A stretch of DNA of 64,000 bases from Rhizobium herbae (GCF_019511375.1 NZ_JAEUAO010000001.1:248001-312000), one strand, 5' to 3'. Shown: positions 8,378 through 18,638, counted from the stretch's first letter. Made by a program: numbers and translations. The notes: generated from the letters alone by a model not told the origin.

Positions 8378-8712
8378 GGCGTTCTCCTTCACCCCGGGGG
8401 CAAATCCCGATCCAAAGATGGAACCGGGATCCGAAAGACAAACGCAACCGGGTCGCAACAACCGATGTGGTTTGCCTCCACCCGGAACCTAACACAATTT
8501 GGCGATCGAGTGAATCGTTATCGCGGGCTCCCGATCGGAAACTGCCGCTTCGGCGTTCGCTTTAATATCGGCTGGTCGCCGCAGCTGTTCCCGCAGGAAC
8601 AGTGCCATTGTTCGATGTGAAATAGAGTGTTCACCGAACACCGTCTTCCGAAGCTGAACAATCGGCGCGATGTTGTCTTTAGGAAATCCTGCCTGACATG
8701 AGGATCGCTGTC
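8378..8712. other. Intergenic region with two palindromes
   Basis: 335 bases between two divergent small genes. It holds the palindromes CTGTTCC-cgca-GGAACAG (8585-8602) and GTGTTC-acc-GAACAC (8627-8641), upstream of the small ORF at 8713. They could be operators or an RNA hairpin. They do not have SOS-box spacing. Nothing else is supported. Confidence 0.45.
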
Positions 8713-8862
8713 ATGAAGAAGAAAGAACCGCTGTTGCGTATCGGAGATTTCGTTATATGGTCCACCATCTTGGCGAGCGTGGTGGGATACCAGCTTTGGA
8801 CCCACGCCAGCGCACCGGCCCTCACAACCGTCATCGCAACCATCGACAAGGTCGCCGGCTGA
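8713..8862 (+). CDS. 49-aa single-pass membrane protein (predicted)
   Basis: A short frame starting MKKKEPLLRIGDFVIWSTIL, with one hydrophobic segment (FVIWSTILASVVGYQLW) and a soluble tail ending TIDKVAG. GAGGA lies seven bases before the ATG at 8713; an in-frame ATG at 8698 is an alternative. The basic N-terminus followed by one helix suggests a small type II membrane protein. Function unknown; the call rests on the ribosome-binding site and composition. Confidence 0.45.
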   Translation: MKKKEPLLRIGDFVIWSTILASVVGYQLWTHASAPALTTVIATIDKVAG

Positions 8863-9150
8863 GCGGCGTTTTGGGATCCGGACGCGGCCAACGCGGCGGT
8901 GTCAGAGCCCCTGATTATCTCGGCAGGTTGATGCGCAACTGCGCGGTGAGCTTGAATCCCGCATCGTGGCCGCCGCTCATACGGAAAGCTGCAGCGATCG
9001 GGGGCGAACGTGATTGCATCACCCTTGCAAACATGGCTGTCAACCACGCCGTTGACACCTTCCAGCAGGCCACGGACTACGTTAACAGCCGCCTGGCCTT
9101 CGACAATTTCATGGCCGAAGCATCCAAGCCGACGCGCTGAGATACCAATG
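8863..9150. other. Region with possible decayed coding DNA
   Basis: About 290 bases with no convincing intact gene. One plus-strand frame ends at 9140 with ANMAVNHAVDTFQQATDYVN, which has amphipathic, phasin-like composition, but it has no start with a ribosome-binding site and no recognised domain. I regard it as a possible gene remnant only. Confidence 0.25.
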
Positions 9151-9651
9151 TTAACTATGCCGGATGCGGATGCGCCGGATGATCTCGGCATGGATGGACA
9201 GGCAGGCTAGCGCGACCAGGGCGACAAGGGCTGTCCCGAGCAGCGTCGCGGGTATCGGAAGCGACCAGTGATAAGCCCCCGGCAGGGTTGGTCCCAGGCC
9301 GACTGCCTGGGGGCTGTGTGCGCCGGTATTGGCGAATATAAGCGCTAGCAGAGCGACATGGGCATGGCAAAAACGCGCCCTGATGAACCGCTTGGGTTGC
9401 GCCGCGAAGTAAACTCCACAGGCAGCGACGGAGGCCAGTGCCGCGATAACGTGCCACACCTCCACTCCTGGAAGGTCAAGCAGTACAAACGCTGGTCGGC
9501 GTAGGACGGGCAGTAATGTCAGGTATAGCGCCCAAGACGACGGGTTGCCGGGAAAAGCCGCCAGCAGGATGATGCTCGCCGCAAATAGCATACCGGCGGC
9601 ATAGACGAAGGTGGGGCCGAGACGAACAAACGTTAGAACAACAGCGCGCAT
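9151..9651 (-). CDS. Four- to five-helix inner-membrane protein, function unknown
   Basis: 166 aa, mostly hydrophobic. Helices are visible around residues 12-33 (TFVYAAGMLFAASIILLAAF), 37-60, 64-85 (VWHVIAALASVAACGVYFAA), 95-110 and 130-155 (LLGTALVALVALACLSIHAE), with a basic end (IIRRIRIRHS). The ATG at 9651 follows AAGGAAG. I do not recognise the family. Confidence 0.65.
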   Translation of the reverse strand: MRAVVLTFVRLGPTFVYAAGMLFAASIILLAAFPGNPSSWALYLTLLPVLRRPAFVLLDLPGVEVWHVIAALASVAACGVYFAAQPKRFIRARFCHAHVALLALIFANTGAHSPQAVGLGPTLPGAYHWSLPIPATLLGTALVALVALACLSIHAEIIRRIRIRHS

Positions 9652-9861
9652 ATGCTTCCTTCATTCGGTAGCGGGCGCATGGTTCGGCGCAGAAATATCA
9701 AGCCCATGCTTTGAGCCAGGATTGCCGAATCACCAACACCTATTTGTTTCACCCTACGCGCCGACTGAACTTAATCAAAATGGAAATCAAAGGGTCGATC
9801 GCCGCTCAGCCTCCCTACAGCGTGGAAACGACCAGCGATGATCAGTCGTTGTCACACCGCA

Positions 9862-10332
9862 TCAATAGTACGGCGAAATGCACTCCTGGCGAGGCCCATA
9901 ATAGGGCTGGAACGTGTTATCATAGGCTCGGTACGAACGATAGCGCGCGTAGCACCATTCGACATGGGCCGAACTAGCGTCCGAATAGACCCTGCGCGGG
10001 GGCGACGCGATCGCTCCGCCGATGGCCAACCCGGCTCCGAATGCGGCCAGCGGATACCACCATCCGTCGTTGTGCTGACGGTAACCATCTCGATGGTAGC
10101 GGTAGCCCCGGTAGCCATTGTAATAACCGTAGCGTGGGCCGGCGCTGTAGCGAGGGCTGTTGTAACTACGTGCGTGCGGCGGGCCGCCACGGTGGCCCGG
10201 TTTGTGATGGACTAGGTCTACCCCCTGAGAACTCGAGGACATCGACACAGGCGGCACAGACATCGCCTGCGCAGGCACCACGCCCGTAAAAGCCGTAGCA
10301 GCTGCAACTAACAATGCACCCATCTTTTTCAT
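9862..10332 (-). CDS. BA14K-family exported protein
   Basis: 156 aa. The signal peptide ([20 protein letters not shown], cleavage after AQA) is followed by a Gly/Tyr/Arg/His-rich stretch and one hydrophobic segment ([16 protein letters not shown]). The C-terminus ends with the BA14K hallmark [20 protein letters not shown], then the PYYGPRQEC block. The family is named after a 14-kDa Brucella abortus immunoreactive protein; members are small envelope proteins of Rhizobiales. A possible alternative start is the Met at residue 4. Molecular role unknown. Confidence 0.85.
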   Translation of the reverse strand: MKKMGALLVAAATAFTGVVPAQAMSVPPVSMSSSSQGVDLVHHKPGHRGGPPHARSYNSPRYSAGPRYGYYNGYRGYRYHRDGYRQHNDGWWYPLAAFGAGLAIGGAIASPPRRVYSDASSAHVEWCYARYRSYRAYDNTFQPYYGPRQECISPYY

Positions 10333-10489
10333 TTGCTTACCCCAACAGTTTTGGTCGAGTCATTTTCGGGTGCTTGCGATGAACGTAGAATGAACGGCGT
10401 TGGATGCCTGTCCTGCCGTCCGTCAAATTGTAGGCGTGTCAATACACCATCTTTAGGCGTGCTGTGACTGACTGCAGTGCTGAAATTTA

Positions 10490-10579
10490 TGGCGGAAGAG
10501 GTGGGATTCGAACCCACGGTACGGTTTCCCGCACGCCGGTTTTCAAGACCGGTTCCTTAAACCACTCGGACACTCTTCC
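10490..10579 (-). tRNA. tRNA-Ser (TGA anticodon)
   Basis: 90 nt with encoded CCA and the long variable arm of class II tRNAs (GCGTGCGGGAAACCGTACCG region). Acceptor GGAAGAG pairs with CTCTTCC. The anticodon loop is TCTTGAAAA, giving TGA. The T loop is GGTTCGAATCC. Confidence 0.96.
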
Positions 10580-11134
10580 ATCTAACTGAAACGGCTAGTC
10601 TTTCCGCATTGCGCGGAGAGCGAAGAAACGGTCCTTGCGACCACTTTTCTACCCAATCATTCGATGGCTGGCTTTTTAGCAGTTTTGATCGCGGCGTCAA
10701 CTTGTTCTGCCGCCGTTGGCTTGCATCTGCTACCGTGCGCTTCCAGCCCAAAACGGGTGAGCAATGGCTTGCGGCCCCCCGGCTCAGCCAAATTGCTGCC
10801 CTTATCCGCGACGCCAGCGGAGCGATCGGCGGCATCCAGCGTACCGTTGTCGAATATATGTGTTGAAAACCCACGCTTGGCTCAAGCATATGTTTCTAAT
10901 CAAGAACTGCATCGTATAGATGGCTTGTCATTGATAAGTCCTGGCCGGAAATATTAACTATTCATAAACCATAACCTCAATTGTTCCATCCTGGCACGGT
11001 TAACCATTCGCAATTTCGCCACGTTGTTGTCATGATTAATCGACTGTTACGTTTCGTGACGCCGGTTCTTTCGCGTGGGGGCAAGCGCGAAAGAGTACCG
11101 AGGTCGGCTTTTACGAATTGCGATTGTGGGACAC
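10580..11134. other. Gene-poor region upstream of rlpA
   Basis: 555 bases. Two overlapping open frames on opposite strands (10664-10957 plus, 10557-10889 minus) lack ribosome-binding sites and recognisable domains, and the minus one runs into the tRNA. The last 180 bases are AT-rich, with TTAAC/TAAACC motifs at 10954-10970, and probably carry the rlpA promoter. Confidence 0.4.
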
Positions 11135-12166
11135 ATGACATCCAATCAGACTGCGGCTCTTCTCTTCAAGGGATTACGCTTTGCCGCCATCCCGATGGTT
11201 TGCGCCGCGCTGACGGCGTGCGGATCGACGGGCAGCGTCAAACGGGACAAGCCGCGCAGCAAGGAATATTTCGCCGAGTCGGTCTATGGCGTGAAGGCGA
11301 GCCCGCGGGTTGCCGATGGCCGCAATATCCCCAAGGGCGGCGGCCGCTACCAGGTCGGCAAACCCTACAAGGTCAAGGGCAAGTGGTACCAGCCGAAAGA
11401 GGATTTCGGCTACAACAAGACCGGCATGTCCTCGTGGTACGGTTCGGCGTTTCACGGCCGCCTGACGGCGAATGGCGAAGTCTACGACAAGTACCACCTG
11501 TCGGCCGCCCACCCGACGTTCCCGCTGCCGAGCTATGCCCGCGTCACCAATCTCGAGAACGGTTCTTCGGTGGTGGTGCGCGTCAACGATCGCGGCCCCT
11601 ATGAAATGGGCCGTATTATCGACGTTTCCTCCAAGACCGCCGATTTCCTCGATATGAAGCGCAAGGGCAGTGCCAAGGTGCGCGTCCAGTATATCGGCAA
11701 GGCGCCGCTCGAGGGCAACGACATGCCCTACCTGATGGCGTCCTATGTCAGGAAGGGCGATCGCACGCCGAACGCCTTCCCCGAAGGACAGATCGCAACC
11801 GGCGTGATGGTCGCGTCGAACGAGCCGTTGCGCAAACAGGCCGGCAGCCTCGGCACACTGACCATGCCGTCGAAATCGAACCTGGAAATGGGCGTGCCGG
11901 TGACGGCGCTCGCCGAAAACGCAACGCCGATTGCCGCGTCGGCGGCGCTCGACGCCTTCGTCATGCTGCCGGAAATAGGGCCGATCCCCACCGAGCGGCC
12001 GGAGTACATTCCGCTGCCCGACGGCAACATGGCCTATGCGGCGGCCTATGTCGAAGCGCGGGTCAGCACCTCCGAAACAGCTTTCGATGCCATTCTGGTC
12101 GACAGGAACCCGCTGACGCCAAATACCATTGTCGAATATGCAAAACGCCAGGGCGTCCTGCGCTAA
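11135..12166 (+). CDS. rlpA: Septal-ring lytic transglycosylase RlpA family lipoprotein
   Basis: 343 aa. The lipoprotein signal has lipobox LTAC, with the acylated Cys at residue 29. The double-psi beta-barrel domain begins at KTGMSSWYGSAFHGRLTANG and includes VRVNDRGPYEMGRIIDVS, with the Asp and His residues typical of RlpA. In the family RlpA cleaves peptide-stripped glycan strands at the septum. There is no C-terminal SPOR domain, so septal targeting by SPOR is absent. The ATG at 11135 is chosen to give a clean lipoprotein signal. It heads a probable operon rlpA-dacA-like-tmk-holB-metG-tatD. Confidence 0.88.
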   Translation: MTSNQTAALLFKGLRFAAIPMVCAALTACGSTGSVKRDKPRSKEYFAESVYGVKASPRVADGRNIPKGGGRYQVGKPYKVKGKWYQPKEDFGYNKTGMSSWYGSAFHGRLTANGEVYDKYHLSAAHPTFPLPSYARVTNLENGSSVVVRVNDRGPYEMGRIIDVSSKTADFLDMKRKGSAKVRVQYIGKAPLEGNDMPYLMASYVRKGDRTPNAFPEGQIATGVMVASNEPLRKQAGSLGTLTMPSKSNLEMGVPVTALAENATPIAASAALDAFVMLPEIGPIPTERPEYIPLPDGNMAYAAAYVEARVSTSETAFDAILVDRNPLTPNTIVEYAKRQGVLR

Positions 12167-12232
12167 TCCGAGATGCGCCGATTGATCCCCGGTGAGCCGG
12201 CTGCTATGGCCGGAGAGGAACCGGAGTTTGGA

Positions 12233-13387
12233 ATGCGCGCACGGCTGTTCTCGGTCTTCATTTTCGTTGCATTGTATATCTGCGCGCCCTTGATCGCGCA
12301 GGCTCAAGCTTTTGAAACCAAGGCCAGGCAGGTCTACCTGATCGATGCCGAAACCGGCACGGTCCTCTTTGCCAAGGATGAAAACGCCCCGGTGCCGCCG
12401 GGATCGCTGGCCAAGCTGATGACCGCCGAGATCGTCTTCGACGCGCTCGGCAAGAACGAGCTGACGCTCGGTACCGAATTTCCTGTCTCCGAGCATGCCT
12501 GGCGGACCGGTGGCGCGCCATCCGGCACCTCGACGATGTTCGCCGCCCTGAAGTCGCGCATCCGCGTTGCCGATCTCCTTCAGGGCGTGACCGTCCAGTT
12601 TGCCAATGACGCCTGCATTATCCTGGCTGAAGGGATGGCCGGAAGCGAGGGCGCCTTCGCCAGGCGCATGACGGAGCGGGCTCGTGAACTTGGAATGAGC
12701 GCCTCGGCTTTTTACAACGCGACCGGACTTCCCGATCCGCAGAATGCGGTGACGATGCGCGACATGGCGCTGCTCGCCCGGCACATCCACACGCGTTACC
12801 CGGAATTTTTCCATTATTATTCCCAGGCGGAATTCGAGTGGAACAAAATTCTCCAGCGCAACCGCAATCCGCTCGTCGCAGCCAATATCGGCGTCGACGG
12901 TTTCGTGACCGGATTTGCCGAGGGGTTCGGATACTCGATGGTCGCGACCATGCAGCGAAACGGCCGGCGTGTCTTTCTCGCGATCGGCGGGCTGGCAAGC
13001 GACAAGGAGCGGATCGAGGAGACGCGCCGGGTGCTCGACTGGTCTATGACCGCCTTTGAGCGGAAGACGTTGTTCTTGGCCGGCGAGGCGGTGGGCGAAG
13101 CCGCCGTCTACGGCGGAGCACAATCGCATGTGACGTTGGTGACCCGCGATGCCGTCGATGTGCTCGTCCCCGTCAATAATCCCGAACGCCTGTCGGCCAA
13201 AGTGATCTATCGCTGGCCCCTGACGGTCCCGCTCGAAACTGGCCGGCACGCGGGCACCCTGAAGATCTGGAACGGTACGCGGCTGCTGCGCGAGGTTCCG
13301 GTCGAAACTGCAGCGGCCGTCAGGGAGGGGTCGCTGAGCAGCCGGGCGGCCGACGCGCTGCAGGAACTGCTGTTTTTCTGGTTATGA
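12233..13387 (+). CDS. D-alanyl-D-alanine carboxypeptidase (PBP5/DacA) family, degenerate active site
   Basis: 384 aa with a signal peptide (MRARLFSVFIFVALYICAPL, cleaved near AQA). The peptidase S11 fold is clear: PGSLAKLMTAEIVFDAL carries the SxxK motif, Ser58-Lys61. The family block VQSGNDAC is here VQFANDAC, so the SxN Ser is Phe123. The KTG motif, normally VDGLKTGHT, is VDGFVTGFA, so Lys is Val225. Two of three hallmark motifs are therefore broken. S11 enzymes trim the terminal D-Ala of peptidoglycan stems in the periplasm; this copy may bind without normal turnover. The ATG at 12233 follows GGAG. It lies 66 bases after rlpA. Confidence 0.88.
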   Translation: MRARLFSVFIFVALYICAPLIAQAQAFETKARQVYLIDAETGTVLFAKDENAPVPPGSLAKLMTAEIVFDALGKNELTLGTEFPVSEHAWRTGGAPSGTSTMFAALKSRIRVADLLQGVTVQFANDACIILAEGMAGSEGAFARRMTERARELGMSASAFYNATGLPDPQNAVTMRDMALLARHIHTRYPEFFHYYSQAEFEWNKILQRNRNPLVAANIGVDGFVTGFAEGFGYSMVATMQRNGRRVFLAIGGLASDKERIEETRRVLDWSMTAFERKTLFLAGEAVGEAAVYGGAQSHVTLVTRDAVDVLVPVNNPERLSAKVIYRWPLTVPLETGRHAGTLKIWNGTRLLREVPVETAAAVREGSLSSRAADALQELLFFWL

Positions 13388-13530
13388 GGAAATGACGGCA
13401 TCGACGGTTTCGCCGCCCGGGACAATCCGCTAAACAGAATTCGAGTTGCAAGCGCTGCACCGCTAGGGGCAGCCGGAATACAAACGCGCCCGTCCCACGG
13501 CGGGCGATGGCGGTCATACGGGAATCAAGA

Positions 13531-14229
13531 GTGTCAGTCGGAAAAGGCCTGTTCGTTACATTCGAGGGCGGCGAGGGCGCCGGAAAATCAACCCAGATTC
13601 GCCTGCTTGCCGATTCCCTGCGTGACCGCGGCTTAACGGTTCTGACCACGCGCGAGCCGGGCGGCTCTCCCGGCGCGGAGGCCGTGCGGCATGTGCTTCT
13701 TTCCGGCGCGGCGCAGGAATTTGGCGTGCGCATGGAAGCCATTCTTTTTGCGGCCGCGCGCAGCGATCATGTCGAGCAAGTCATTCGTCCGGCACTTTTG
13801 AACGGCACGATCGTCCTGTGCGACCGGTTCATGGACTCCTCGCGCGTCTATCAGGGCGTGACCGGCAACCTGGAAGGGTCCTTTATCGATGCCCTGGAGC
13901 GGGTCGCGGTCAATGGCGTGACCCCCGATTGCACCATCATCTTCGATCTTCCCGCTGCCGTCGGTCTCGAGCGCGTGCGCCGCCGCGCGGCAATGGCGGG
14001 AGCGCCGGCCGGCGAGCAGGTCGAACTCGACCGCTTCGAGAAGGAAGAAATTGAAACGCACGAAAAGCGTCGCGAGGCTTTCCTTGCTATCGCCAGAGCC
14101 GATCCGCGGCGCTGCCATGTAGTCGATGCGGCAGCGAGTGCCAGCGACATTGCCGCGGCGGTGCTTGCGATTGTCGAGCCGTTGTTGTCCACGGGCGGCG
14201 ATGGACCGGAAACGGAAGCCGCCCAATGA
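13531..14229 (+). CDS. tmk: Thymidylate kinase
   Basis: 232 aa. It phosphorylates dTMP to dTDP for DNA synthesis. The P-loop is GGEGAGKST, the DR(Y/F) motif is [13 protein letters not shown], and the LID region RRRAAMAG has the usual Arg cluster. The GTG at 13531 is chosen because the protein then starts [16 protein letters not shown], as in rhizobial homologues; an in-frame ATG at 13507 is an alternative. Its stop overlaps the holB start by four bases (ATGA), showing translational coupling. Confidence 0.95.
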   Translation: MSVGKGLFVTFEGGEGAGKSTQIRLLADSLRDRGLTVLTTREPGGSPGAEAVRHVLLSGAAQEFGVRMEAILFAAARSDHVEQVIRPALLNGTIVLCDRFMDSSRVYQGVTGNLEGSFIDALERVAVNGVTPDCTIIFDLPAAVGLERVRRRAAMAGAPAGEQVELDRFEKEEIETHEKRREAFLAIARADPRRCHVVDAAASASDIAAAVLAIVEPLLSTGGDGPETEAAQ

Positions 14230-15269
14230 CCAGTGATCGATTTGACGTGCTTGATGGCGCACTGCCGCCAGCCGAAAATACCAGGCTCTTCGGTCATGCC
14301 GAAGCGGAGCATTTTCTGGCGCAAAGCTACCGGTCGGGGAAGGGGCATCACGCCATCCTCATCGAGGGGCCGGCGGGCATCGGCAAGGCAACACTTGCCT
14401 TCCGCTTCGCCAACCACGTGCTGACCCATCCCGAGCCTTCGCTGGCGCCGGCGGAGCTCGCCGATCCCGATCCAACCGCGATCATCAGCCGGCAGATTGC
14501 TTCAGGCGCGTCGCACAACCTTTTGCATTTGACGCGGCCGGTCGACGACAAGACCGGCAAGGTCAAGAGCGCCATCACCGTCGACGAAGTGCGCCGGGCC
14601 GGCAAATTTTTCTCGCAGACCTCCGGGACCGGCAACTGGCGCATCGTCATCGTCGATCCGGCCGACGATCTCAACCGCAATGCCGCCAACGCGATCCTGA
14701 AAATTCTCGAGGAGCCGCCGAAACGGTCGCTGTTCCTGGTGCTGACTCATGCGCCGGGCAAGTTGCTGCCGACCATCCGTTCGCGCTGCCTGCCGCTGCA
14801 GCTGAAGCCGCTGGCACCGGACGACTTGCGCGACGCGCTGGCCAATCTCGGTTTCGACCTTTCCGGTCCGAACGCGCATAAGGTGCTCGCGGCGGCGGAT
14901 GGCAGCGTCTCGGAAGCGTTGAAGCTGATCAATTATGGCGGTCTGGACATCATGACGGCCTTCGAGACGATCCTTGCGGGCCACGGACCGGCAATCCGCA
15001 GGGACATGCACAAGCTCGCCGATGTCCTGTCGGCCAGGGATAACGAGACGATTTTTGATTTCTTTTCGGCTCTGGTCAGCGGACATATCATGCGGGCAGC
15101 GCGACAGGCAGGTGTTGCCGGCGACATCGTCCGGGCCGAACGCTTCGCGCGGCTGTCGGCGACCATCGCCGAGCGGCTGTCACTGGCGCAGGCCTATAAT
15201 CTCGATCGCAAGCAGACCGTGCTTTCGATCCTGGACGACATCAAGACCGAATCCCTCCCGCCGGCCTGA
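14226..15269 (+). CDS. holB: DNA polymerase III delta prime subunit
   Basis: 347 aa clamp-loader subunit. The N-terminal AAA+ domain has a nearly complete Walker A ([16 protein letters not shown]). The sensor-type sequence [20 protein letters not shown] is followed by the SRC motif (TIRSRCLPL) that acts as arginine finger in clamp loaders. It works with DnaX and HolA to load the beta clamp. It is coupled to tmk by a 4-nt overlap, an arrangement common in rhizobia. Confidence 0.93.
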   Translation: MTSDRFDVLDGALPPAENTRLFGHAEAEHFLAQSYRSGKGHHAILIEGPAGIGKATLAFRFANHVLTHPEPSLAPAELADPDPTAIISRQIASGASHNLLHLTRPVDDKTGKVKSAITVDEVRRAGKFFSQTSGTGNWRIVIVDPADDLNRNAANAILKILEEPPKRSLFLVLTHAPGKLLPTIRSRCLPLQLKPLAPDDLRDALANLGFDLSGPNAHKVLAAADGSVSEALKLINYGGLDIMTAFETILAGHGPAIRRDMHKLADVLSARDNETIFDFFSALVSGHIMRAARQAGVAGDIVRAERFARLSATIAERLSLAQAYNLDRKQTVLSILDDIKTESLPPA

Positions 15270-15459
15270 ACTTCCACTGGCGATGGAGCACGGCGGCAAG
15301 ATCGATAGGGCTCCGTTCGGCGGCAGGGAATTGCTGCGTGCAGCAACAGGCGCGGGCAGTTTTCTGAGGGCGCACTGTTTCATCCGGCCATGGGATACGC
15401 TAATAGCCAGACACCAAAAGATCAGACAGCAAAAGATCAATACAGGCCGAAACCCGATC

Positions 15460-17010
15460 ATGACCGATACGTCCCCGTTTTACATCACCACCGCTATCTC
15501 CTACCCGAATGGCAAGCCGCATATCGGCCACGCCTATGAGTTGATCGCGACGGATGCGATGGCCCGCTACCAGCGGCTTGACGGGCGCGACGTTTTCTTC
15601 CTGACGGGTACGGACGAACACGGCCAGAAGATGCAGCAAACGGCCCGCAAGGAGGGCATTTCGGCCCAGGAACTGGCTGACCGCAACTCAGCCGAATTCC
15701 AGAAGATGGCGGTTCTCCTCAACGCCTCCAATGACGATTTCATTCGCACCACCGAGAAGCGTCATCACGAGGCGGTAAAGAATATCTGGATTCGCATGGG
15801 CGAGGCGGGCGACCTCTACAAGGACAGCTATTCGGGCTGGTATTCGGTGCGTGACGAGGCCTACTACCAGGAAGGCGAGACCGAACTGCGTGCCGACGGC
15901 GTTCGCTATGGGCCTCAAGGGACGCCGGTCGAATGGGTGGAAGAGGCGAGCTACTTCTTCAAGCTTTCCGCCTATCAGGAAAAGCTCTTGAAACACTACG
16001 AGGAAAATCCGGATTTCATCGGCCCCGCCGAGCGCCGCAACGAGGTGATTTCCTTCGTGAAATCCGGCCTCAAGGATCTCTCCATGTCGCGCACGACGTT
16101 CGACTGGGGTATTCCGGTGCCGAACGATCCAGGCCATGTCATGTATGTCTGGGTCGACGCGCTCACCAACTACATCACCGCGACCGGTTATCTCACCGAT
16201 CCGGAAGGCCCGCGGGCGAAATACTGGCCGGCGAACATCCACATGATCGGCAAGGACATCATTCGCTTTCACGCGGTCTACTGGCCAGCATTCCTGATGT
16301 CGGCTGGCCTGCCCTTGCCGAAGAAGGTCTTTGCGCATGGCTTCCTGCTCAACAAGGGCGAGAAGATGTCGAAGTCGCTCGGCAACGTGGTAGACCCCTT
16401 CAATCTGGTCGAGCACTTCGGCCTCGACCAGATCCGCTACTTCTTCCTGCGCGAAGTATCCTTCGGCCAGGACGGCAGCTACAGCGAGGAGGGGATCGCG
16501 ACCCGGATCAACTCCGACCTCGCCAACGGCATCGGCAACCTTGCCAGCCGTTCGCTGTCGATGATCGTCAAGAATTGCGACGGGAAGATCCCCGAATGCG
16601 GACCGCTGACCGAAGAGGACAAGGCGATGCTGGCTTCGGCGGACGCGCTGCATGCCGTAACGCGCGACGACATGAACGCCCTGATGATCCACCGGGCGCT
16701 CACGTCGATCATTGCGGTGGTGTCGGAGGCTGACCGCTATTTCGCAAGCCAGGAACCGTGGGCGTTGAAGAAGACCGATCCGGCCCGCATGGCGACCGTG
16801 CTTTACGTCACCGCCGACGTCGTGCGCCAGATTGCCATTTTGCTCCAGCCGTTCATGCCGGAATCGGCTGGAAAGCTGCTCGATCTTGTTGCCGTTGCGC
16901 CCGACAAGCGCGGTTTCGCGACGCTTGGAGAAGCGGGGCGTCTGGTCGCCGGAACGGCTCTGGAGGCGCCGAAGCCGGTGTTCCCGCGCTACGTCGCGCC
17001 GGAAGCGTAA
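15460..17010 (+). CDS. metG: Methionyl-tRNA synthetase
   Basis: 516 aa class I synthetase. The HIGH-type signature is [13 protein letters not shown] and the KMSKS loop is [11 protein letters not shown]. It is the short form without a C-terminal tRNA-binding extension and without the cysteine-rich zinc knuckle of the E. coli enzyme. It charges initiator and elongator tRNA-Met. The open frame extends far upstream, but the ATG at 15460 gives [20 protein letters not shown], the expected N-terminus. It is in the tmk-holB-metG-tatD run, separated from holB by 190 bases, so a second promoter is possible. Confidence 0.96.
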   Translation: MTDTSPFYITTAISYPNGKPHIGHAYELIATDAMARYQRLDGRDVFFLTGTDEHGQKMQQTARKEGISAQELADRNSAEFQKMAVLLNASNDDFIRTTEKRHHEAVKNIWIRMGEAGDLYKDSYSGWYSVRDEAYYQEGETELRADGVRYGPQGTPVEWVEEASYFFKLSAYQEKLLKHYEENPDFIGPAERRNEVISFVKSGLKDLSMSRTTFDWGIPVPNDPGHVMYVWVDALTNYITATGYLTDPEGPRAKYWPANIHMIGKDIIRFHAVYWPAFLMSAGLPLPKKVFAHGFLLNKGEKMSKSLGNVVDPFNLVEHFGLDQIRYFFLREVSFGQDGSYSEEGIATRINSDLANGIGNLASRSLSMIVKNCDGKIPECGPLTEEDKAMLASADALHAVTRDDMNALMIHRALTSIIAVVSEADRYFASQEPWALKKTDPARMATVLYVTADVVRQIAILLQPFMPESAGKLLDLVAVAPDKRGFATLGEAGRLVAGTALEAPKPVFPRYVAPEA

Positions 17011-17020
17011 GGACGCTCGA

Positions 17021-17800
17021 ATGCTGATCGATACCCATTGCCATCTTGATTTTCCGGATTTCGAGGCCGAGCGCGACGCGATCGTCGAGCGCGCGCGCGC
17101 GGCAGGCATCGGCCAGATGATCACCATTTCGACGCGCGTGAAGAAGTTCGAGACGATCCTTGGCATTGCGGAAAGCTATGCCAATGTGTTCTGTTCGGTC
17201 GGCACGCATCCGCACAATGCCGACGAGGAACTGGATATCGAGACGGCCGACCTGGTGCGGCTTTCGGCGCATCCCAAGGTCGTGGCGATCGGCGAGGCCG
17301 GGCTCGACTATTTCTACGATAACGCCCCGCGTGATGCGCAGGCGATCGGCCTTCGCCGCCACATTGCCGCCGCGCGCGAAACCGGTCTGCCGCTGGTGAT
17401 CCATAGCCGCTCAGCGGACGAGGACATGGCAGCAATCCTGACCGAGGAAACAGGGAAGGGAGCCTTCCCTTTTCTGCTCCATTGCTTTTCTTCAGGGCCG
17501 GATCTGGCGCGTGTCGGCGTCGAGCTCGGCGGCTATGTTTCCTTCTCCGGTATCCTGACCTTTCCGAAATCTGAAGAACTGCGCGAGATCGCCAAGACCG
17601 TGCCGCACGACCGGATGATCGTCGAAACCGACGCACCCTATCTGGCGCCGAAGCCGTTCCGAGGCAAGCGCAACGAGCCCGCCTATGTCGCCCATACGGC
17701 GCAGGTCCTGGCCGAGACGATCGGCGTTTCGACGCAGGAGATCGCCAAGATCACCACCGAAAACGCGTTGCGCGTTTTTTCAAAGATGCCGAGGCTCTGA
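17021..17800 (+). CDS. tatD: TatD-family metal-dependent hydrolase
   Basis: 259 aa TIM-barrel hydrolase. Metal-binding motifs are THCHLDFPDF at the N-terminus, GEAGLDYF, VIHSRSADEDM, LHCFSSG and ETDAPYLAPKP near the C-terminus, in TatD order. E. coli TatD has 3'-5' exonuclease activity on DNA and RNA; other members (YcfH/YjjV) are less well defined. The start codon lies ten bases past the metG stop, and the next gene starts two bases past its own stop, so it is within an operon. The common annotation next to metG is YcfH-type TatD. Confidence 0.93.
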   Translation: MLIDTHCHLDFPDFEAERDAIVERARAAGIGQMITISTRVKKFETILGIAESYANVFCSVGTHPHNADEELDIETADLVRLSAHPKVVAIGEAGLDYFYDNAPRDAQAIGLRRHIAAARETGLPLVIHSRSADEDMAAILTEETGKGAFPFLLHCFSSGPDLARVGVELGGYVSFSGILTFPKSEELREIAKTVPHDRMIVETDAPYLAPKPFRGKRNEPAYVAHTAQVLAETIGVSTQEIAKITTENALRVFSKMPRL

Positions 17801-17801
17801 C

Positions 17802-18638
17802 GTGGCGGCGAGGCGGGTTTTCACCATTCTCGGCTGCGGCTCGTCTCCGGGCGTGCCGCGCATCAATGGCGACTGGGGTGCCTGCGACCCGGCCAATCCC
17901 AAAAACCGCCGCACGCGCGCGTCCTTGCTTGTGCAGCAGATTGGTCCAGATGGCGGAACGACAGCCGTCGTCATCGATACGGGACCCGATTTCCGCGCAC
18001 ATATGATCGCGGCAAAGGTCAAGAATGTGGATGCCGTGTTCTACAGCCATGCGCATGCCGACCACATCCACGGTATCGACGACCTGCGCGGCTACGTCCA
18101 GCACACGGGCAGGCGCATGCCGATCTGGAGCGATGCGGCAACGCTGGACCGCATTCGCGAGGCCTTTCGCTACTGCCTCGAAACACCGCCCGGCAGCAGC
18201 TATCCGCCGATCGTCGAGGCGAAGGTCATCGATCCGTCGCTGCCGGAAATTACGATCACCGGCGCCGGTGGTGCGATCGTCTTCCAGCCTCTGCTGCAGC
18301 ACCACGGCAGCATCGTATCCCTCGGTTTTCGCATCGGCGATTTTGCCTACTGCAGCGATGTTAGCGGTTTCCCTGAGGAGACGATCGCCAAGCTGTCGGG
18401 GCTCGACACGCTGGTGATCGACACCTTGCAATACAAGTTCCACCCAAGCCACCTGTCGGTCGAACAGTCGCTTGGCTGGATCGAACGCTTCGCCCCCAAA
18501 CGCGCCGCGCTGACCCACATGCATACGCCGCTCGACTACGAGACGCTGATGCGCGAGACACCGGATCACGTCGAGCCGGCCTATGACGGGATGCGGTTTG
18601 AATTCGACGTGACCGCCGAGGCCGGGCCGGTCAGCTGA
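17802..18638 (+). CDS. MBL-fold metallohydrolase (PhnP-like)
   Basis: 278 aa. The zinc motif [14 protein letters not shown], an N-terminal [17 protein letters not shown] block, and downstream metal ligands ([19 protein letters not shown]) match the PhnP-type metallo-beta-lactamase fold, whose best-known members are phosphodiesterases. The start is a GTG at 17802, just after the tatD stop. The last 8 bases overlap the convergent purC. This MBL gene follows tatD in many rhizobia; its substrate is unknown. Confidence 0.88.
   Translation: MAARRVFTILGCGSSPGVPRINGDWGACDPANPKNRRTRASLLVQQIGPDGGTTAVVIDTGPDFRAHMIAAKVKNVDAVFYSHAHADHIHGIDDLRGYVQHTGRRMPIWSDAATLDRIREAFRYCLETPPGSSYPPIVEAKVIDPSLPEITITGAGGAIVFQPLLQHHGSIVSLGFRIGDFAYCSDVSGFPEETIAKLSGLDTLVIDTLQYKFHPSHLSVEQSLGWIERFAPKRAALTHMHTPLDYETLMRETPDHVEPAYDGMRFEFDVTAEAGPVS

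Noticed and set aside
8585..8641. Palindromes as SOS boxes
   Set aside because: The GTTC and GAAC halves are 6, 9 or 3 bases apart instead of 7.
10664..10957. Plus-strand ORF between tRNA-Ser and rlpA
   Set aside because: No ribosome-binding site, no domain, and an equally long frame on the other strand; treated as non-coding.
10954..10970. CtrA-like site TTAA-N7-TAAA ahead of rlpA
   Set aside because: The second half deviates from TTAA and AT-rich promoters produce such matches by chance; not enough to call.
11174..13249. 691-codon minus-strand open frame over rlpA and the dacA-like gene
   Set aside because: Shadow of two genes with clear motifs on the plus strand; His/Arg/Gly-rich composition typical of antisense translation.
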